45,998 nt of DNA from Flavobacterium soyangense (GCF_015277675.1 NZ_JADHEC010000028.1:1-45998); one strand, 5' to 3'. Positions 1-9,657 are shown, counted from the stretch's first letter. Notes: generated by a model from the letters alone, not told the origin. Made by a program: numbers and translations.

Positions 1-2491
1 ATGGTCACCTTCTGGTGGAACGGCAGCTACAGCTAGTGGTCTAGCTGCAGGAAGTTATACAGTAACAGTGACCGATGCTAACGGATGTACGGCAACTCGT
101 AATTTTACTATTACACAACCATCAGCCATCAGCACGGCAACAGGTTCGCAAACGAATGTATCTTGTAATGGAGGAACAAATGGTTCTGCTTCAGTTTCTC
201 CTTCTGGCGGAACAGCAGGTTATACTTATACATGGTCACCTTCTGGTGGAACGGCTGCTACAGCTAGTGGTCTAGCTGCAGGAAGTTATGCCGTAACAGT
301 GACCGATGCTAATGGATGTACGGCGACACGTAATTTTACTATTACACAGCCATCAGCCATCAGCACGGCAACAGGTTCGCAAACGAATGTGTCTTGTAAT
401 GGAGGAACAAATGGTTCTGCTTCAGTTTCTCCTTCTGGCGGAACAGCAGGTTATACTTATACGTGGTCACCTTCTGGTGGAACGGCAGCTACAGCTACCG
501 GTCTAGCTGCAGGAAGTTATACCGTAACAGTGACCGATGCTAACGGATGTACGGCAACTCGTAATTTTACTATTACACAGCCATCGGCATTGAGTTTTAC
601 AACTACAACATTGCCTGGGTATGATTATAATTCATCATACAGTCAAAATATTGATGTTACAGGAGGTACAGGAGGAAAATTGTATGCAGTTACTGCTGGT
701 AGTTTGCCTTCAGGTTTTACTATATCATCAAGTGGTGTGATAACAGGGACATCTACTCAGGTGGCTGATAGTAATTTTACAGTGACAGTTACTGATGATA
801 ATAGTTGTACTGCTGCATATAATTTCACATTAAAATTAAATCAAATACCAATTACTGTTACAGCAACAGTGTCACAAACTAAAGTGTATGGAGACAATGA
901 TCCTGTTTTTACCTATACAGTAACACCTTCTTTGTTGTCTGGAGATTCGTTTACCGGAGCTTTAACAAGGGTTAGTGGGGAAAACATTGGTAATTATGCT
1001 ATTAATCAAGGTAATCTTTCCGCTGGGAATAAATACTTGATGACTTTTGTTAGTAAGGATTTTTCAATTTCTGCGAAGCCTATTGTAGTAACAGCAGCAT
1101 CAAAAACCAAAACCTATGGTGAGGTTGATCCTGCATTAACATATACTTTTTCTCCAGTATTAGTAACAGGAGATAGCTTCAGCGGTAGCCTAAGTAGAGC
1201 AACTGGTGAAAACGTGGGAGCTTATGCAATTAATCAGGGTACACTTGCTTTAAGTGGTAATTACACTTTAAATTACGCAAGTTCTAGTTTAACTATCGGT
1301 AAGAAAACCGTTATGGCAAGTGCAGAAGCAAAGACCAAAACGTATGGTGAGGTTGATCCTGCATTAACATATACTTTTTCTCCAGTATTAGTAACAGGAG
1401 ATAGCTTCAGCGGTAGCCTAAGTAGAGCAACTGGTGAAAACGTGGGAACTTATGCAATTAATCAGGGTACACTTGCTTTAAGTGGTAATTACACTTTAAA
1501 TTATACAACTGCCAATTTAACTATTGGTAAGAAAACAGTAACAGTAACCGCCGCATCACAAACAAAAGTTTATGGGGCAACAGATCCAACTTTTACTTAT
1601 TCAGTGTCACCAAGTTTAGTAAATGGTGATTTGTTTACAGGATCATTAATAAGAGCTGTTGGAAATGGTGTAGGTCTTTATGCGATTAATCAAGGGTCTT
1701 TAAGTGCAGGATTAAATTACACAATTACTTATGTAGGTGCTAATTTAAGTATTACTAAAGCCGATCAACGTATTACTTGGGATCAAACTTTGGCATTAGG
1801 TTGTGATGGTCAGAATTCAGTGTCGTTAAATGCTACATCTAGTAGTGGCTTAACTGTTAGCTATACATCTTCTAATAGTGGAGTAGTAGCGGTTACAAAT
1901 GGTTCGTTAATTTCCGAAAATTATGGTTCAGCTACTGTTACTGCTTCACAAGTAGGAAACAATAATTATAATGCCGCTTCAGTAGTGGTATTGCCAGTTG
2001 TAAATAGCCAGCCGAATTTAATTAGAAAACAGTTCGAAAATATTATTTTCTTTGATAATAGTTCTTATAGTTTTAAATCATATACTTGGTACAAAAATGG
2101 AGTCTTGGTTCCAAGTCAAACTAATCAGTATTTCAAAGAAAGCGGAGCTTTAAATGGAACTTATTATGCTATTGCAACAAAACTAGACGGAACATTGATT
2201 ACTACTTGTTCGTTAACTTTATCACCAACAGTGGAAGACGAATATATCAAACTTGTTCCTAATCCAGTTAAACCAAATGCGAATTATGAACTAATTACCA
2301 ATGTATCTACTTCAAGATTGCTGAATGCTCGTGTTGAAGTGTATAGTGCAGGAGGTTCATTAATAGAAAACAAAACTACAAGTCAAAGTGCAGTGACATT
2401 AAAAGCACCTACTGTGGAGGGAATTTATATTGTAAAAATGACTTTAGCCAATGGCAAGTATTTTACAAAAAATATTTTAGTTAAAAATTAA
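1..2491 (+). CDS. Giant T9SS-secreted adhesin, SprB/MBG repeats (3' part)
   Basis: The gene is open from the left edge (frame starts at base 2), so its N-terminus and signal peptide are missing. Visible parts in order are: about two and a half SprB-type repeats of 77 residues (nt 2-585, each with NVSCNGGTNGSASVSPSGG); a putative Ig-like domain (nt 590-835, LPSGFTISSSGVITGT); four MBG-type domains (nt 845-1760, each with a K(V/T)YG..DP motif and YAINQG); a linker; and a C-terminal type A T9SS sorting domain from nt 2236 (LVPNPV ... GIYIVKM ... KNILVKN). Such proteins are exported by the type IX system and used for adhesion or gliding. Family assignment is firm; the ligand is unknown. The repeats are almost identical at DNA level. 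Confidence 0.9.
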   Translation, partial: WSPSGGTAATASGLAAGSYTVTVTDANGCTATRNFTITQPSAISTATGSQTNVSCNGGTNGSASVSPSGGTAGYTYTWSPSGGTAATASGLAAGSYAVTVTDANGCTATRNFTITQPSAISTATGSQTNVSCNGGTNGSASVSPSGGTAGYTYTWSPSGGTAATATGLAAGSYTVTVTDANGCTATRNFTITQPSALSFTTTTLPGYDYNSSYSQNIDVTGGTGGKLYAVTAGSLPSGFTISSSGVITGTSTQVADSNFTVTVTDDNSCTAAYNFTLKLNQIPITVTATVSQTKVYGDNDPVFTYTVTPSLLSGDSFTGALTRVSGENIGNYAINQGNLSAGNKYLMTFVSKDFSISAKPIVVTAASKTKTYGEVDPALTYTFSPVLVTGDSFSGSLSRATGENVGAYAINQGTLALSGNYTLNYASSSLTIGKKTVMASAEAKTKTYGEVDPALTYTFSPVLVTGDSFSGSLSRATGENVGTYAINQGTLALSGNYTLNYTTANLTIGKKTVTVTAASQTKVYGATDPTFTYSVSPSLVNGDLFTGSLIRAVGNGVGLYAINQGSLSAGLNYTITYVGANLSITKADQRITWDQTLALGCDGQNSVSLNATSSSGLTVSYTSSNSGVVAVTNGSLISENYGSATVTASQVGNNNYNAASVVVLPVVNSQPNLIRKQFENIIFFDNSSYSFKSYTWYKNGVLVPSQTNQYFKESGALNGTYYAIATKLDGTLITTCSLTLSPTVEDEYIKLVPNPVKPNANYELITNVSTSRLLNARVEVYSAGGSLIENKTTSQSAVTLKAPTVEGIYIVKMTLANGKYFTKNILVKN
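2..585 (+). repeat. 231-bp tandem repeat (SprB modules)
   Basis: The anchor TGGTCACCTTCTGG occurs at 2, 233 and 464, giving an exact 231-bp (77-codon) period. Copies differ by only a few mostly silent bases. The array continues beyond the left edge. Confidence 0.9.
1108..1525 (+). repeat. 228-bp near-identical MBG repeat pair
   Basis: The motif GAGGTTGATCCTGCATTAAC starts at 1121 and again at 1349, a 228-bp (76-codon) spacing. About 150 bp around it is identical except for one G-to-A change (gagcttat/gaacttat). The flanking MBG domains at 845 and 1537 are more diverged, which suggests a recent duplication or gene conversion. Confidence 0.85.
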
Positions 2492-2558
2492 ATAATCAGG
2501 AGTATGAAGTCCTCATTTTATAAGTGAGGACGGATTATTCTAATGAAAAAAAACAAAT

Positions 2559-3392
2559 ATGAAATTGAATATTAAAAATACAATCGGAATCTTAGCTTTT
2601 TTAATTACCCAAGGGATGGCTGCGCAGATTTATGTAGGTGTACAGTCAGGAATTGGAAATATCAAAAGTGATGTCAATGGAACAACTCAGGGTCATGAAC
2701 TTGGAGGAGCATTAAAAGTAGGTTATATTTATTCTTTAACCAATCATATCGGAGTTGGTACTGGTGTAGAATTTTCTCAGTATAAACAAGATGTTACTTT
2801 GAGAAATTCTTCGGCAACACTTAGTAATTTTGAAGTTGACCCTTCAACTTCTGCTTTTATTTATAGCATTAACACAAGTAATTATAAAGAAAAACAAACC
2901 TTGCACGCTATTCAAATCCCACTTTTTCTGCAATATAAAACTAATATTAATAAAGGAATTGATTTTAATTTTAGAGCAGGAGCAAAGTACTTTTTACCTG
3001 TTAAATATAAAATAGAAGCAGCGGCAAATAATGTAAATGGGGCAGCTTATTATCCAGACGTTAATTTGACTATTGATAATTTACCAGAATATGGTTTTGG
3101 TGGTCAAAGTAATTATTCAGCAACTGGTGAATACCAAACTAAGAGTATCGTAATGAGTATGTTTGAGTTGGGTTTTACATTTGATATGGGAAAGAAAAAT
3201 GCATTGTATGCAGCAATGTTTCTTGAAAATGGTTACGGTTCTATTCTTGACCAAGATAGAGATGAGTCTTACATAGGATATAACCCAACATCAGTTACAG
3301 ATAGAGAGGCTAATGGATTGTACAGCACTGATAAAAATGCAAAAATTCGTCCTGTTGCCTTTGGGGTTACATTAGGGTGGGATTTTAAATAG
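2559..3392 (+). CDS. Outer-membrane beta-barrel protein
   Basis: A protein of 277 residues with an N-terminal signal peptide (basic MKLNIKNT, hydrophobic core, probable cleavage after GMAAQ). The mature chain has alternating Gly/aromatic strands (VGVQSGIGN, ALKVGYIYSL, GVGTGVEFS, FRAGAKYF) and ends in a typical barrel strand (FGVTLGWDFK). This fits the OMP_b-brl families of Bacteroidota. It lies 67 bp downstream of the adhesin on the same strand and is followed by a terminator, so it could be co-transcribed. SprB adhesins are often followed by SprF/PorP proteins; this one occupies that place but I do not see the PorP/SprF family features. Its role beyond an outer-membrane location is unknown. 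Confidence 0.75.
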   Translation: MKLNIKNTIGILAFLITQGMAAQIYVGVQSGIGNIKSDVNGTTQGHELGGALKVGYIYSLTNHIGVGTGVEFSQYKQDVTLRNSSATLSNFEVDPSTSAFIYSINTSNYKEKQTLHAIQIPLFLQYKTNINKGIDFNFRAGAKYFLPVKYKIEAAANNVNGAAYYPDVNLTIDNLPEYGFGGQSNYSATGEYQTKSIVMSMFELGFTFDMGKKNALYAAMFLENGYGSILDQDRDESYIGYNPTSVTDREANGLYSTDKNAKIRPVAFGVTLGWDFK

Positions 3393-3414
3393 ATTTAATT
3401 TTTTAAAATAATAC

Positions 3415-3448
3415 AAAAGGTCTTGACTCACAATCAAGACCTTTTTTT
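3415..3448 (+). terminator. Rho-independent terminator
   Basis: AAAAGGTCTTGA (3415-3426) pairs with TCAAGACCTTTT (3434-3445), a perfect 12-bp stem with a 7-nt loop followed by T residues. It closes the adhesin/OMP unit ahead of dnaE. Confidence 0.9.
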
Positions 3449-3544
3449 TGTTCATAACTTACCTTTATTTTCCTCTAAAAAATAACTAAATTTGAAATTC
3501 ACATTTTGTGATTCTATAGAATTACAATTCCTTCATTTGCAGTT

Positions 3545-6500
3545 ATGTACTTAATATTCGACACCGAAACCACAGGATTACCAAAGCGTTGGGGCGCACC
3601 CATTTCTGACACGGACAACTGGCCAAGATGTATTCAGATCGCTTGGCAACTCCACGATGATATGGGAAAACTCATCGAACATCAGGATTATTTGGTGAAA
3701 CCTGAGGGATTTAATATTCCGTATGATGCCGAGAGAATTCACGGTATTTCGACTGAATTGGCCGAAGCCGAAGGAATTTCTTTGGCGGAAGTTTTAGAGA
3801 AATTCAATATTGCCTTATCGAAAACCAAATTTATTGTGGGTCAAAATCTAGGTTTTGACATCAATATCATGAGTTGCGAATTTTATAGATTGGGAGTCGA
3901 AAGTCCAATGGGTTCCATGCCAATTCTTGATACCTGTACCGAAGTTACAGCCTCTTTATTGAAATTGCCTGGAGGTCGTGGAGGTAAATTTAAATTGCCT
4001 ACGCTAACCGAATTGCACTCTTATCTTTTCAACAAACCCTTCTCGGAGGCGCACAATGCCACTGCCGATGTTGAGGCAACTACGCGTTGCTTTTTCGAAT
4101 TAATTCGTACTAAAGTTTTTACCAAACAGGAACTAGAAGTTGAGCAAGAATATTTTGAGGATTTTCAATTAAAAAATCCACGAGAAATTCAACTTATTGG
4201 ATTGCAGCATATCAATTTAAAAGAAGCTTCCGATAAAATTCGCCAACAATTTGGAGCCAATCAAGCCGCACCAATTTCGAAACAGGAACTTTCGGATAAC
4301 AAACAGATATTAATAGATACAGATTTTGTGCATTTGCATAATCATACGCAGTTCTCGGTTTTGCAATCCACGATTAGCGTTGCGGCTTTGGTGAAGGCGG
4401 CTTCGCAGCAAAAAATGCCGGCTGTGGCAATGACCGATCACGCCAACTTGATGGGTGCTTTTCACTTTGTTCGCGATATTTTATACCATAATAAAGCTGC
4501 CGAAACCAAAAATAAAGAAGCAATAGAAAAAGGCGAAGAACCAACCGAAGTTTTGATTAAACCCATCGTTGGTTGCGAATTTTTTGTATGTGAAGATCAC
4601 AAAAACAAGTCTGTAAAAGACAATGGTTACCAAATCGTGCTTTTGGCGAAAACCAAAAAAGGCTATCATAATTTGGCCAAAATGTCTTCCATTGGTTATA
4701 CCGAAGGATTTTATTATGTGCCAAGAATTGACCGGAAAGTCATTCAAAAATATAAGGAAGATATTATTGTTTTGTCGGGAAATCTCTATGGGGAAATTCC
4801 AAGCAAAATCTTGAATTTGGGAGAAAACCAGGCTGAAGAAGCTTTGCTTTGGTGGAAGCAGGAATTTGGACAGGATTTTTATATCGAGGTGATGCGCCAC
4901 AATCAAGAGGATGAAAACCGGGTAAATGAAGGGTTAATTTCATTGGCCAGAAAGCACGATGTCAAAATTGTGGCGACCAACAATACTTTTTACATCGATA
5001 AGGGCAATGCGAATGCGCACGACATTTTGTTGTGCGTAAAAGAGGGAGAAAAGCAATCTACGCCAATAGGGCGCGGGCGTGGCTATCGTTATGGCCTGCC
5101 CAATCAGGAATATTATTTCAAGTCGGGTGAGGAAATGAAACAACTTTTCAACAATTTGCCAGAAGCGATTTCGAATATTTCCGAAATTGTTGACAAAATA
5201 AAAATTTACAATTTGGCTCGTGAAGTTTTGCTTCCAAAATTTGAAATCCCGGTTGAATTTAATGTTCCAGAAGACGCTGTTGACGGCGGCGTTCGAGGCG
5301 AAAATGCCTATTTGAAACATCTTACTTTTGAAGGAGCCAGACGAAGATACAAGGATATTACACCCGAAATTCAGGAACGATTGGATTTCGAATTATTGAC
5401 AATCGAAAATTCAGGTTATCCCGGGTATTTCTTGATTGTCCAGGATTTCATTGCCGAAGCCCGAAACATGGGGGTTTCTGTTGGCCCTGGTCGGGGTTCT
5501 GCGGCAGGTTCGGTGGTGGCGTATTGTTTAAAAATTACCAATATTGACCCGCTTTTGTACAATTTGCTTTTCGAGAGATTCTTAAATCCGGATCGGGTTT
5601 CACTTCCCGATATTGATATTGATTTTGATGATGAAGGTCGAAGTAGCGTAATGGATTATGTGATTCGTAAATACGGCAAAAAACAAGTGGCTCAGATTAT
5701 CACTTACGGTAAAATGGCAACTAAATCGGCGATTCGTGATACGGCTCGTGTGCTTGATTTGCCTTTATTTGAAGCGGATAGAATTGCCAAATTAATTCCG
5801 GGGATGATGCCGTCTAAATGGAATTTAGCCCGATTTCTAAACGAAAAAGAAGATTTAATAAAAAAGGCAGTTCGTCCCGAAGAATTCGAAAAAATAAAAG
5901 AATTAATTGGTTTGGCCAATGAAGGTGATCTGGGTGGAGAAACCATTCAGCAAGCCAAAGTTTTGGAAGGAAACCTCAGAAATACGGGGATTCACGCTTG
6001 TGGTGTGATTATTACGCCAAGCGATATTACTGATTTTGTTCCCGTGGCTACCGCCAAAGATTCGGATTTGTATGTAACCCAATTCGACAACTCTGTCGTG
6101 GAAAGTGCCGGTTTGCTGAAGATGGACTTCTTGGGTTTGAAAACCCTAACTTTGATTAAAGATACCGTTAAATTAGTGAAATACAGGAGTAATATAGACC
6201 TGAACCCGGACGAATTCCCTATTGATGATGTAAAGACGTACGAACTTTTTCAGCGGGGTGAAACGGTGGGGATTTTCCAGTATGAAAGTGCCGGAATGCA
6301 AAAATACATGAAGGAACTGAAGCCTACGGTTTTTCCTGATTTGATTGCAATGAATGCGCTTTATCGTCCAGGTCCAATTGCTTATATTCCGAGTTTCATT
6401 AAACGAAAAAATGGAGAAGAGCCTATCGAATACGATTTGGATGATTGCGAAGAATTGTTGAAAGACACCTACGGAATTACCGTTTACCAAGAACAGGTAA

Positions 6501-8113
6501 TGCTTTTGTCACAAAAACTAGCGGATTTTTCCAAGGGTGATGCTGACGTTTTGCGTAAAGCGATGGGAAAAAAGATGATTGATGTTTTGGCAAAAATGGA
6601 ACCGAAATTTATCTCCCAAGCTATGGCAAAAGGGCACGCCAAAGACAAATTAGAGAAAATTTGGAATGACTGGAAGGCCTTTGCGGAATATGCTTTTAAC
6701 AAATCGCATTCGACTTGTTATGCTTGGATTGCGTACCAAACGGCTTACTTAAAAGCGAATTATCCAGCCGAATATATGGCGGCAGTTTTGTCCAATAATA
6801 TGAGCGACATCAAGCAAGTTTCTTTTTTTATGGAGGAATGCAAACGTATGGGATTGCAGGTTTTGGGTCCAGATGTGAATGAGTCGTTTTATAAATTTAC
6901 AGTAAATGATCAATATGCAGTTCGTTTCGGGATGGGAGCCGTAAAAGGCGTTGGTTCTGGAGCCGTGGCAACAATTGTCGAAAACCGGAAAACCGGTAAA
7001 TACAGATCGATTTTTGATTTAACCAAACGAATTGATTTGCGTTCTGCCAATAAAAAAGCATTGGAAAATCTAGCTTTGGCGGGTGGTTTTGATTCTTTCA
7101 TTGGAACAATCCGAGCACAATATTTTCACGTTGATACGGACGGAATTACCTTCTACGAAAAAGCCATTCGATATGGTGCCAAATTTCAGGAAAATGAAAA
7201 TTCATCGCAGGTGAGTTTATTTGGCGAAAGCAGCGATGTTCAAATTGCCGAACCCATTGTGCCGCCTTGTGAAGATTGGAGCACGATGGAAAAACTCGCC
7301 AAAGAAAAGGAAGTTGTTGGGATTTATATTTCAGGACATCCGCTGGATGATTTCAAGTTTGAGATGAAATATTTCTGTAATTCTAAATTAGAATCGCTGA
7401 AAGATTTGAATCAGCATTTGAATAAAAACTTGACTTTCGGAGGGATTATTACCAACGTTCAACATCGAATTGCTAAGAACGGTAAGGGCTGGGCGCTGTT
7501 TCAACTTGAAGGTTATGATGAAAGTTATGAGTTCAAGATTTTTGGAGAAGAGTATATGAAAAACCGACATTATCTTATTCCGAATAGTTTTACTTACATA
7601 AAAATATTAGTTAAAGAAGGTTGGACGGATAGAGAAACCGGTAAAAAAGGAGATCCAAGATTGCAATTTTCAGAATTTAAAATGTTGCAGGATGTATTCG
7701 AAAATTTTGCCAAAAAGCTAAGTATTTTATTGGATGTAAAAGATTTGAATGCTGATTTTATCACGAAATTGAACGCTGTCTTCCAAGCAAATAAAGGCGA
7801 TAACACGGTTACTTTTGATGTTCTTGAATTAGAAACAATCCGAAAACAAATAGATTTAGTTCCAGAAATAATAAAAGTGGAAGAAAAAATAGAGTCCCCA
7901 TTATTTGATGATGGAATATCTGATGAAGCCGCCATTTTTACTGAAGAAATATCTGAGGATGATGTAGTTCCATTTGTTGAAACCATTTCTGAGATTGAGG
8001 AAACAAAAGTAGTTACGCGAATATCAATGCCAAGCCGGAAATTAAAAATCAAAATTTCGAATGAATTGTTGACGGAACTAGAGAAGATGCAGATTAATTT
8101 TAAGCTGAATTGA
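3545..8113 (+). CDS. dnaE: DNA polymerase III alpha subunit with fused N-terminal exonuclease
   Basis: Replicative C-family polymerase of 1522 residues. Residues 1-190 are a DEDDh proofreading exonuclease (D6 and E8 in FDTETTG, D105 in GFDINIM, H170 and D175 in HNATADVE). A PHP domain starts near 262 (HLHNHTQFSVL). The polymerase palm follows, with GPGRGSAAGS and the catalytic aspartates in PDIDIDF (D689, D691), then the helix-hairpin-helix and OB-fold regions. The C-terminal about 60 residues are acidic and then basic. The extra N-terminus makes it longer than a stand-alone DnaE of about 1160 residues. Proofreading is thus on the polymerase chain rather than a separate DnaQ. The ATG follows a TAnnTTTG-like box by only 5 nt. 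Confidence 0.96.
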   Translation: MYLIFDTETTGLPKRWGAPISDTDNWPRCIQIAWQLHDDMGKLIEHQDYLVKPEGFNIPYDAERIHGISTELAEAEGISLAEVLEKFNIALSKTKFIVGQNLGFDINIMSCEFYRLGVESPMGSMPILDTCTEVTASLLKLPGGRGGKFKLPTLTELHSYLFNKPFSEAHNATADVEATTRCFFELIRTKVFTKQELEVEQEYFEDFQLKNPREIQLIGLQHINLKEASDKIRQQFGANQAAPISKQELSDNKQILIDTDFVHLHNHTQFSVLQSTISVAALVKAASQQKMPAVAMTDHANLMGAFHFVRDILYHNKAAETKNKEAIEKGEEPTEVLIKPIVGCEFFVCEDHKNKSVKDNGYQIVLLAKTKKGYHNLAKMSSIGYTEGFYYVPRIDRKVIQKYKEDIIVLSGNLYGEIPSKILNLGENQAEEALLWWKQEFGQDFYIEVMRHNQEDENRVNEGLISLARKHDVKIVATNNTFYIDKGNANAHDILLCVKEGEKQSTPIGRGRGYRYGLPNQEYYFKSGEEMKQLFNNLPEAISNISEIVDKIKIYNLAREVLLPKFEIPVEFNVPEDAVDGGVRGENAYLKHLTFEGARRRYKDITPEIQERLDFELLTIENSGYPGYFLIVQDFIAEARNMGVSVGPGRGSAAGSVVAYCLKITNIDPLLYNLLFERFLNPDRVSLPDIDIDFDDEGRSSVMDYVIRKYGKKQVAQIITYGKMATKSAIRDTARVLDLPLFEADRIAKLIPGMMPSKWNLARFLNEKEDLIKKAVRPEEFEKIKELIGLANEGDLGGETIQQAKVLEGNLRNTGIHACGVIITPSDITDFVPVATAKDSDLYVTQFDNSVVESAGLLKMDFLGLKTLTLIKDTVKLVKYRSNIDLNPDEFPIDDVKTYELFQRGETVGIFQYESAGMQKYMKELKPTVFPDLIAMNALYRPGPIAYIPSFIKRKNGEEPIEYDLDDCEELLKDTYGITVYQEQVMLLSQKLADFSKGDADVLRKAMGKKMIDVLAKMEPKFISQAMAKGHAKDKLEKIWNDWKAFAEYAFNKSHSTCYAWIAYQTAYLKANYPAEYMAAVLSNNMSDIKQVSFFMEECKRMGLQVLGPDVNESFYKFTVNDQYAVRFGMGAVKGVGSGAVATIVENRKTGKYRSIFDLTKRIDLRSANKKALENLALAGGFDSFIGTIRAQYFHVDTDGITFYEKAIRYGAKFQENENSSQVSLFGESSDVQIAEPIVPPCEDWSTMEKLAKEKEVVGIYISGHPLDDFKFEMKYFCNSKLESLKDLNQHLNKNLTFGGIITNVQHRIAKNGKGWALFQLEGYDESYEFKIFGEEYMKNRHYLIPNSFTYIKILVKEGWTDRETGKKGDPRLQFSEFKMLQDVFENFAKKLSILLDVKDLNADFITKLNAVFQANKGDNTVTFDVLELETIRKQIDLVPEIIKVEEKIESPLFDDGISDEAAIFTEEISEDDVVPFVETISEIEETKVVTRISMPSRKLKIKISNELLTELEKMQINFKLN

Positions 8114-8159
8114 TAAGTTATACCAATTTATAAATAGTTAAATGTAATACAAGTTACAC

Positions 8160-8188
8160 TTCGTAACTCAAATGTTTCTTTATCTTTG
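8160..8188 (+). promoter_or_regulatory. trxA promoter
   Basis: TATCTTTG (8181-8188) is an exact match to the Bacteroidota -7 consensus TAnnTTTG. A TTCG at 8160-8163, 17 nt upstream, is a plausible degenerate -33 box. The leader to the ATG is about 30 nt and A-rich. Confidence 0.6.
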
Positions 8189-8223
8189 CATTACAAAAAT
8201 AAATAAATTTAAAAAATAAGAAT

Positions 8224-8541
8224 ATGGCATTAGCAATAACAGATGCTACTTTTGAAGAAGTAGTTTTAAAATCAACAAAGCCAGTAATGGTGGATTTTTG
8301 GGCAGCTTGGTGTGGACCGTGTAGAATGGTTGGACCGATTATTGACCAACTTGGAGAAGAATATGAAGGAAAAGTTGTAGTTGGAAAAGTAGATGTTGAC
8401 GCAAACCAAGAATTTGCTGCAAAATACGGAGTGAGAAATATTCCAACAGTTTTGGTTTTTCACAACGGAGAAGTGGTAGGAAAACAAGTAGGAGTTGCTC
8501 CGAAACAAACCTACGCTGATAGTTTAGACGCCTTGTTGTAA
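8224..8541 (+). CDS. trxA: Thioredoxin
   Basis: A 105-residue cytoplasmic thioredoxin, the usual length for the family. The redox site WCGPC is at residues 29-33, the cis-proline segment NIPTV is present, and the chain ends in the normal helix (ADSLDALL). It reduces protein disulfides such as those of ribonucleotide reductase and peroxiredoxins. No signal peptide is seen, so it is not a TlpA-type envelope protein. It stands alone between its own promoter and terminator. Confidence 0.96.
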   Translation: MALAITDATFEEVVLKSTKPVMVDFWAAWCGPCRMVGPIIDQLGEEYEGKVVVGKVDVDANQEFAAKYGVRNIPTVLVFHNGEVVGKQVGVAPKQTYADSLDALL

Positions 8542-8564
8542 TCAATTGATTATGATTTATACTG

Positions 8565-8593
8565 AAAGGTTTGGCGAAAGTCAAACCTTTTTA
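8565..8593 (+). terminator. Rho-independent terminator of trxA
   Basis: AAAGGTTTG (8565-8573) pairs with CAAACCTTT (8582-8590), loop GCGAAAGT, followed by T residues. Confidence 0.88.
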
Positions 8594-8632
8594 TTTATAA
8601 TCTATTAATTTTTTAATCATTCAATCTTTTAA

Positions 8633-8640
8633 TACATTTG
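8633..8640 (+). promoter_or_regulatory. -7 box of the DUF58 gene
   Basis: TACATTTG is an exact TAnnTTTG match ending only 4 nt before the ATG at 8645. Transcription from it would give a leaderless or nearly leaderless mRNA. No clear -33 TTTG is seen at the normal distance. Confidence 0.45.
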
Positions 8641-8644
8641 AAAG

Positions 8645-9571
8645 ATGAAGATTGAATCACAAATAGAGAAAATTTCAAGTTTTCAGCACCTTGAATTGTT
8701 AGCCAATCAAATTGTGGAAGGCTTTATCTCCGGAATGCACAAAAGTCCTTTTCACGGTTTTTCGGCTGAATTTGCTGAGCATAAGGTTTATAATGTTGGC
8801 GAAAGTACAAAACATATCGATTGGAAATTGTTTGCCAAAACTGATAGATTATACACCAAACGCTTTGAGGAAGATACCAATTTGCGTTGCCACATTATCA
8901 TTGATAATTCTTCGTCGATGCATTATCCAAAATTGGAAAACAAAGAAAAATTTTTCCAAAATAAAATAGGATTTTCCGTTTTGGCTTCAGCCGTTTTAAT
9001 GAATATTTTAAAGAAACAGCGTGATGCCGTGGGTTTAAGCGTGTTTTCGGACTCGTATGAATATTATTCTCCTGAAAAAGGAAGTGACCGCCATCATAGA
9101 ATGATTTTGAATACTCTCGAAAATCTATTGGAAAAACCTAAAGTTCAAAAAGGCACGGATACAATTACCTTTCTCCATCAAATAGCCGAAAAAATTCACC
9201 GTCGTTCGATGATTATTTTGTTTACAGATATGTTTCAGTCAGGCAATGAAGAAGCCTTATTTACTGCTTTGCAACATTTAAAACACAACAAGCACAAAGT
9301 GGTTTTATTTCACGTTATAGACAACAAAACGGAGCTTAATTTCGACTTTGATAATGCTCCAAGGAAGTTCATTGACTTGGAAACTGGCGATGAGGTAAAC
9401 ATTTTTGCTGATAATGTAAAGAGTGAATATGAAAAGGGAGTGAATAGTTACTTCAAAAAGTTGGCTTTGACCTGTTCCCAAAACAAAATTAAGTACGTGC
9501 CAGTCGGTGTTACTGATAGTTTTGAAAAAGTATTGACGACATATTTAGTTGAAAAACAAAACTTTGGGTAA
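8645..9571 (+). CDS. DUF58 domain protein (VWA-like)
   Basis: A 308-residue protein of the DUF58 family. The family signature runs from KHIDWKLFAKTDRLYTKRFE, followed by a von Willebrand A-like segment with a MIDAS-type motif (IIIDNSSSMHY) and a second strand IILFTDMF. No membrane segment is seen, so this is the short soluble form. In Bacteroidota such proteins are usually encoded beside MoxR ATPases in the bat (aerotolerance) gene cluster; here no MoxR neighbour lies in the window. It is a single gene between the trxA terminator and tRNA-Asp. Function is presumably chaperone-like with a MoxR partner encoded elsewhere (inference). Confidence 0.85.
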   Translation: MKIESQIEKISSFQHLELLANQIVEGFISGMHKSPFHGFSAEFAEHKVYNVGESTKHIDWKLFAKTDRLYTKRFEEDTNLRCHIIIDNSSSMHYPKLENKEKFFQNKIGFSVLASAVLMNILKKQRDAVGLSVFSDSYEYYSPEKGSDRHHRMILNTLENLLEKPKVQKGTDTITFLHQIAEKIHRRSMIILFTDMFQSGNEEALFTALQHLKHNKHKVVLFHVIDNKTELNFDFDNAPRKFIDLETGDEVNIFADNVKSEYEKGVNSYFKKLALTCSQNKIKYVPVGVTDSFEKVLTTYLVEKQNFG

Positions 9572-9608
9572 AACATATAAAAATTATGAAATCTTTTTCG
9601 CAGAAACA

Positions 9609-9639
9609 CTTGTAGAAACAAAATTCTATAGTATATTTG
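9609..9639 (+). promoter_or_regulatory. tRNA-Asp promoter
   Basis: TATATTTG (9632-9639) matches TAnnTTTG exactly. CTTG at 9609-9612, 19 nt upstream, fits a -33 TTTG with one mismatch. The mature tRNA starts 18 nt downstream. Confidence 0.7.
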
Positions 9640-9657
9640 CAACCGCAATAAAGCAGA

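Noticed and set aside
8339..8584. Minus-strand reading frame over trxA
   Set aside because: Antisense shadow of a well-conserved thioredoxin gene; no promoter or family match.
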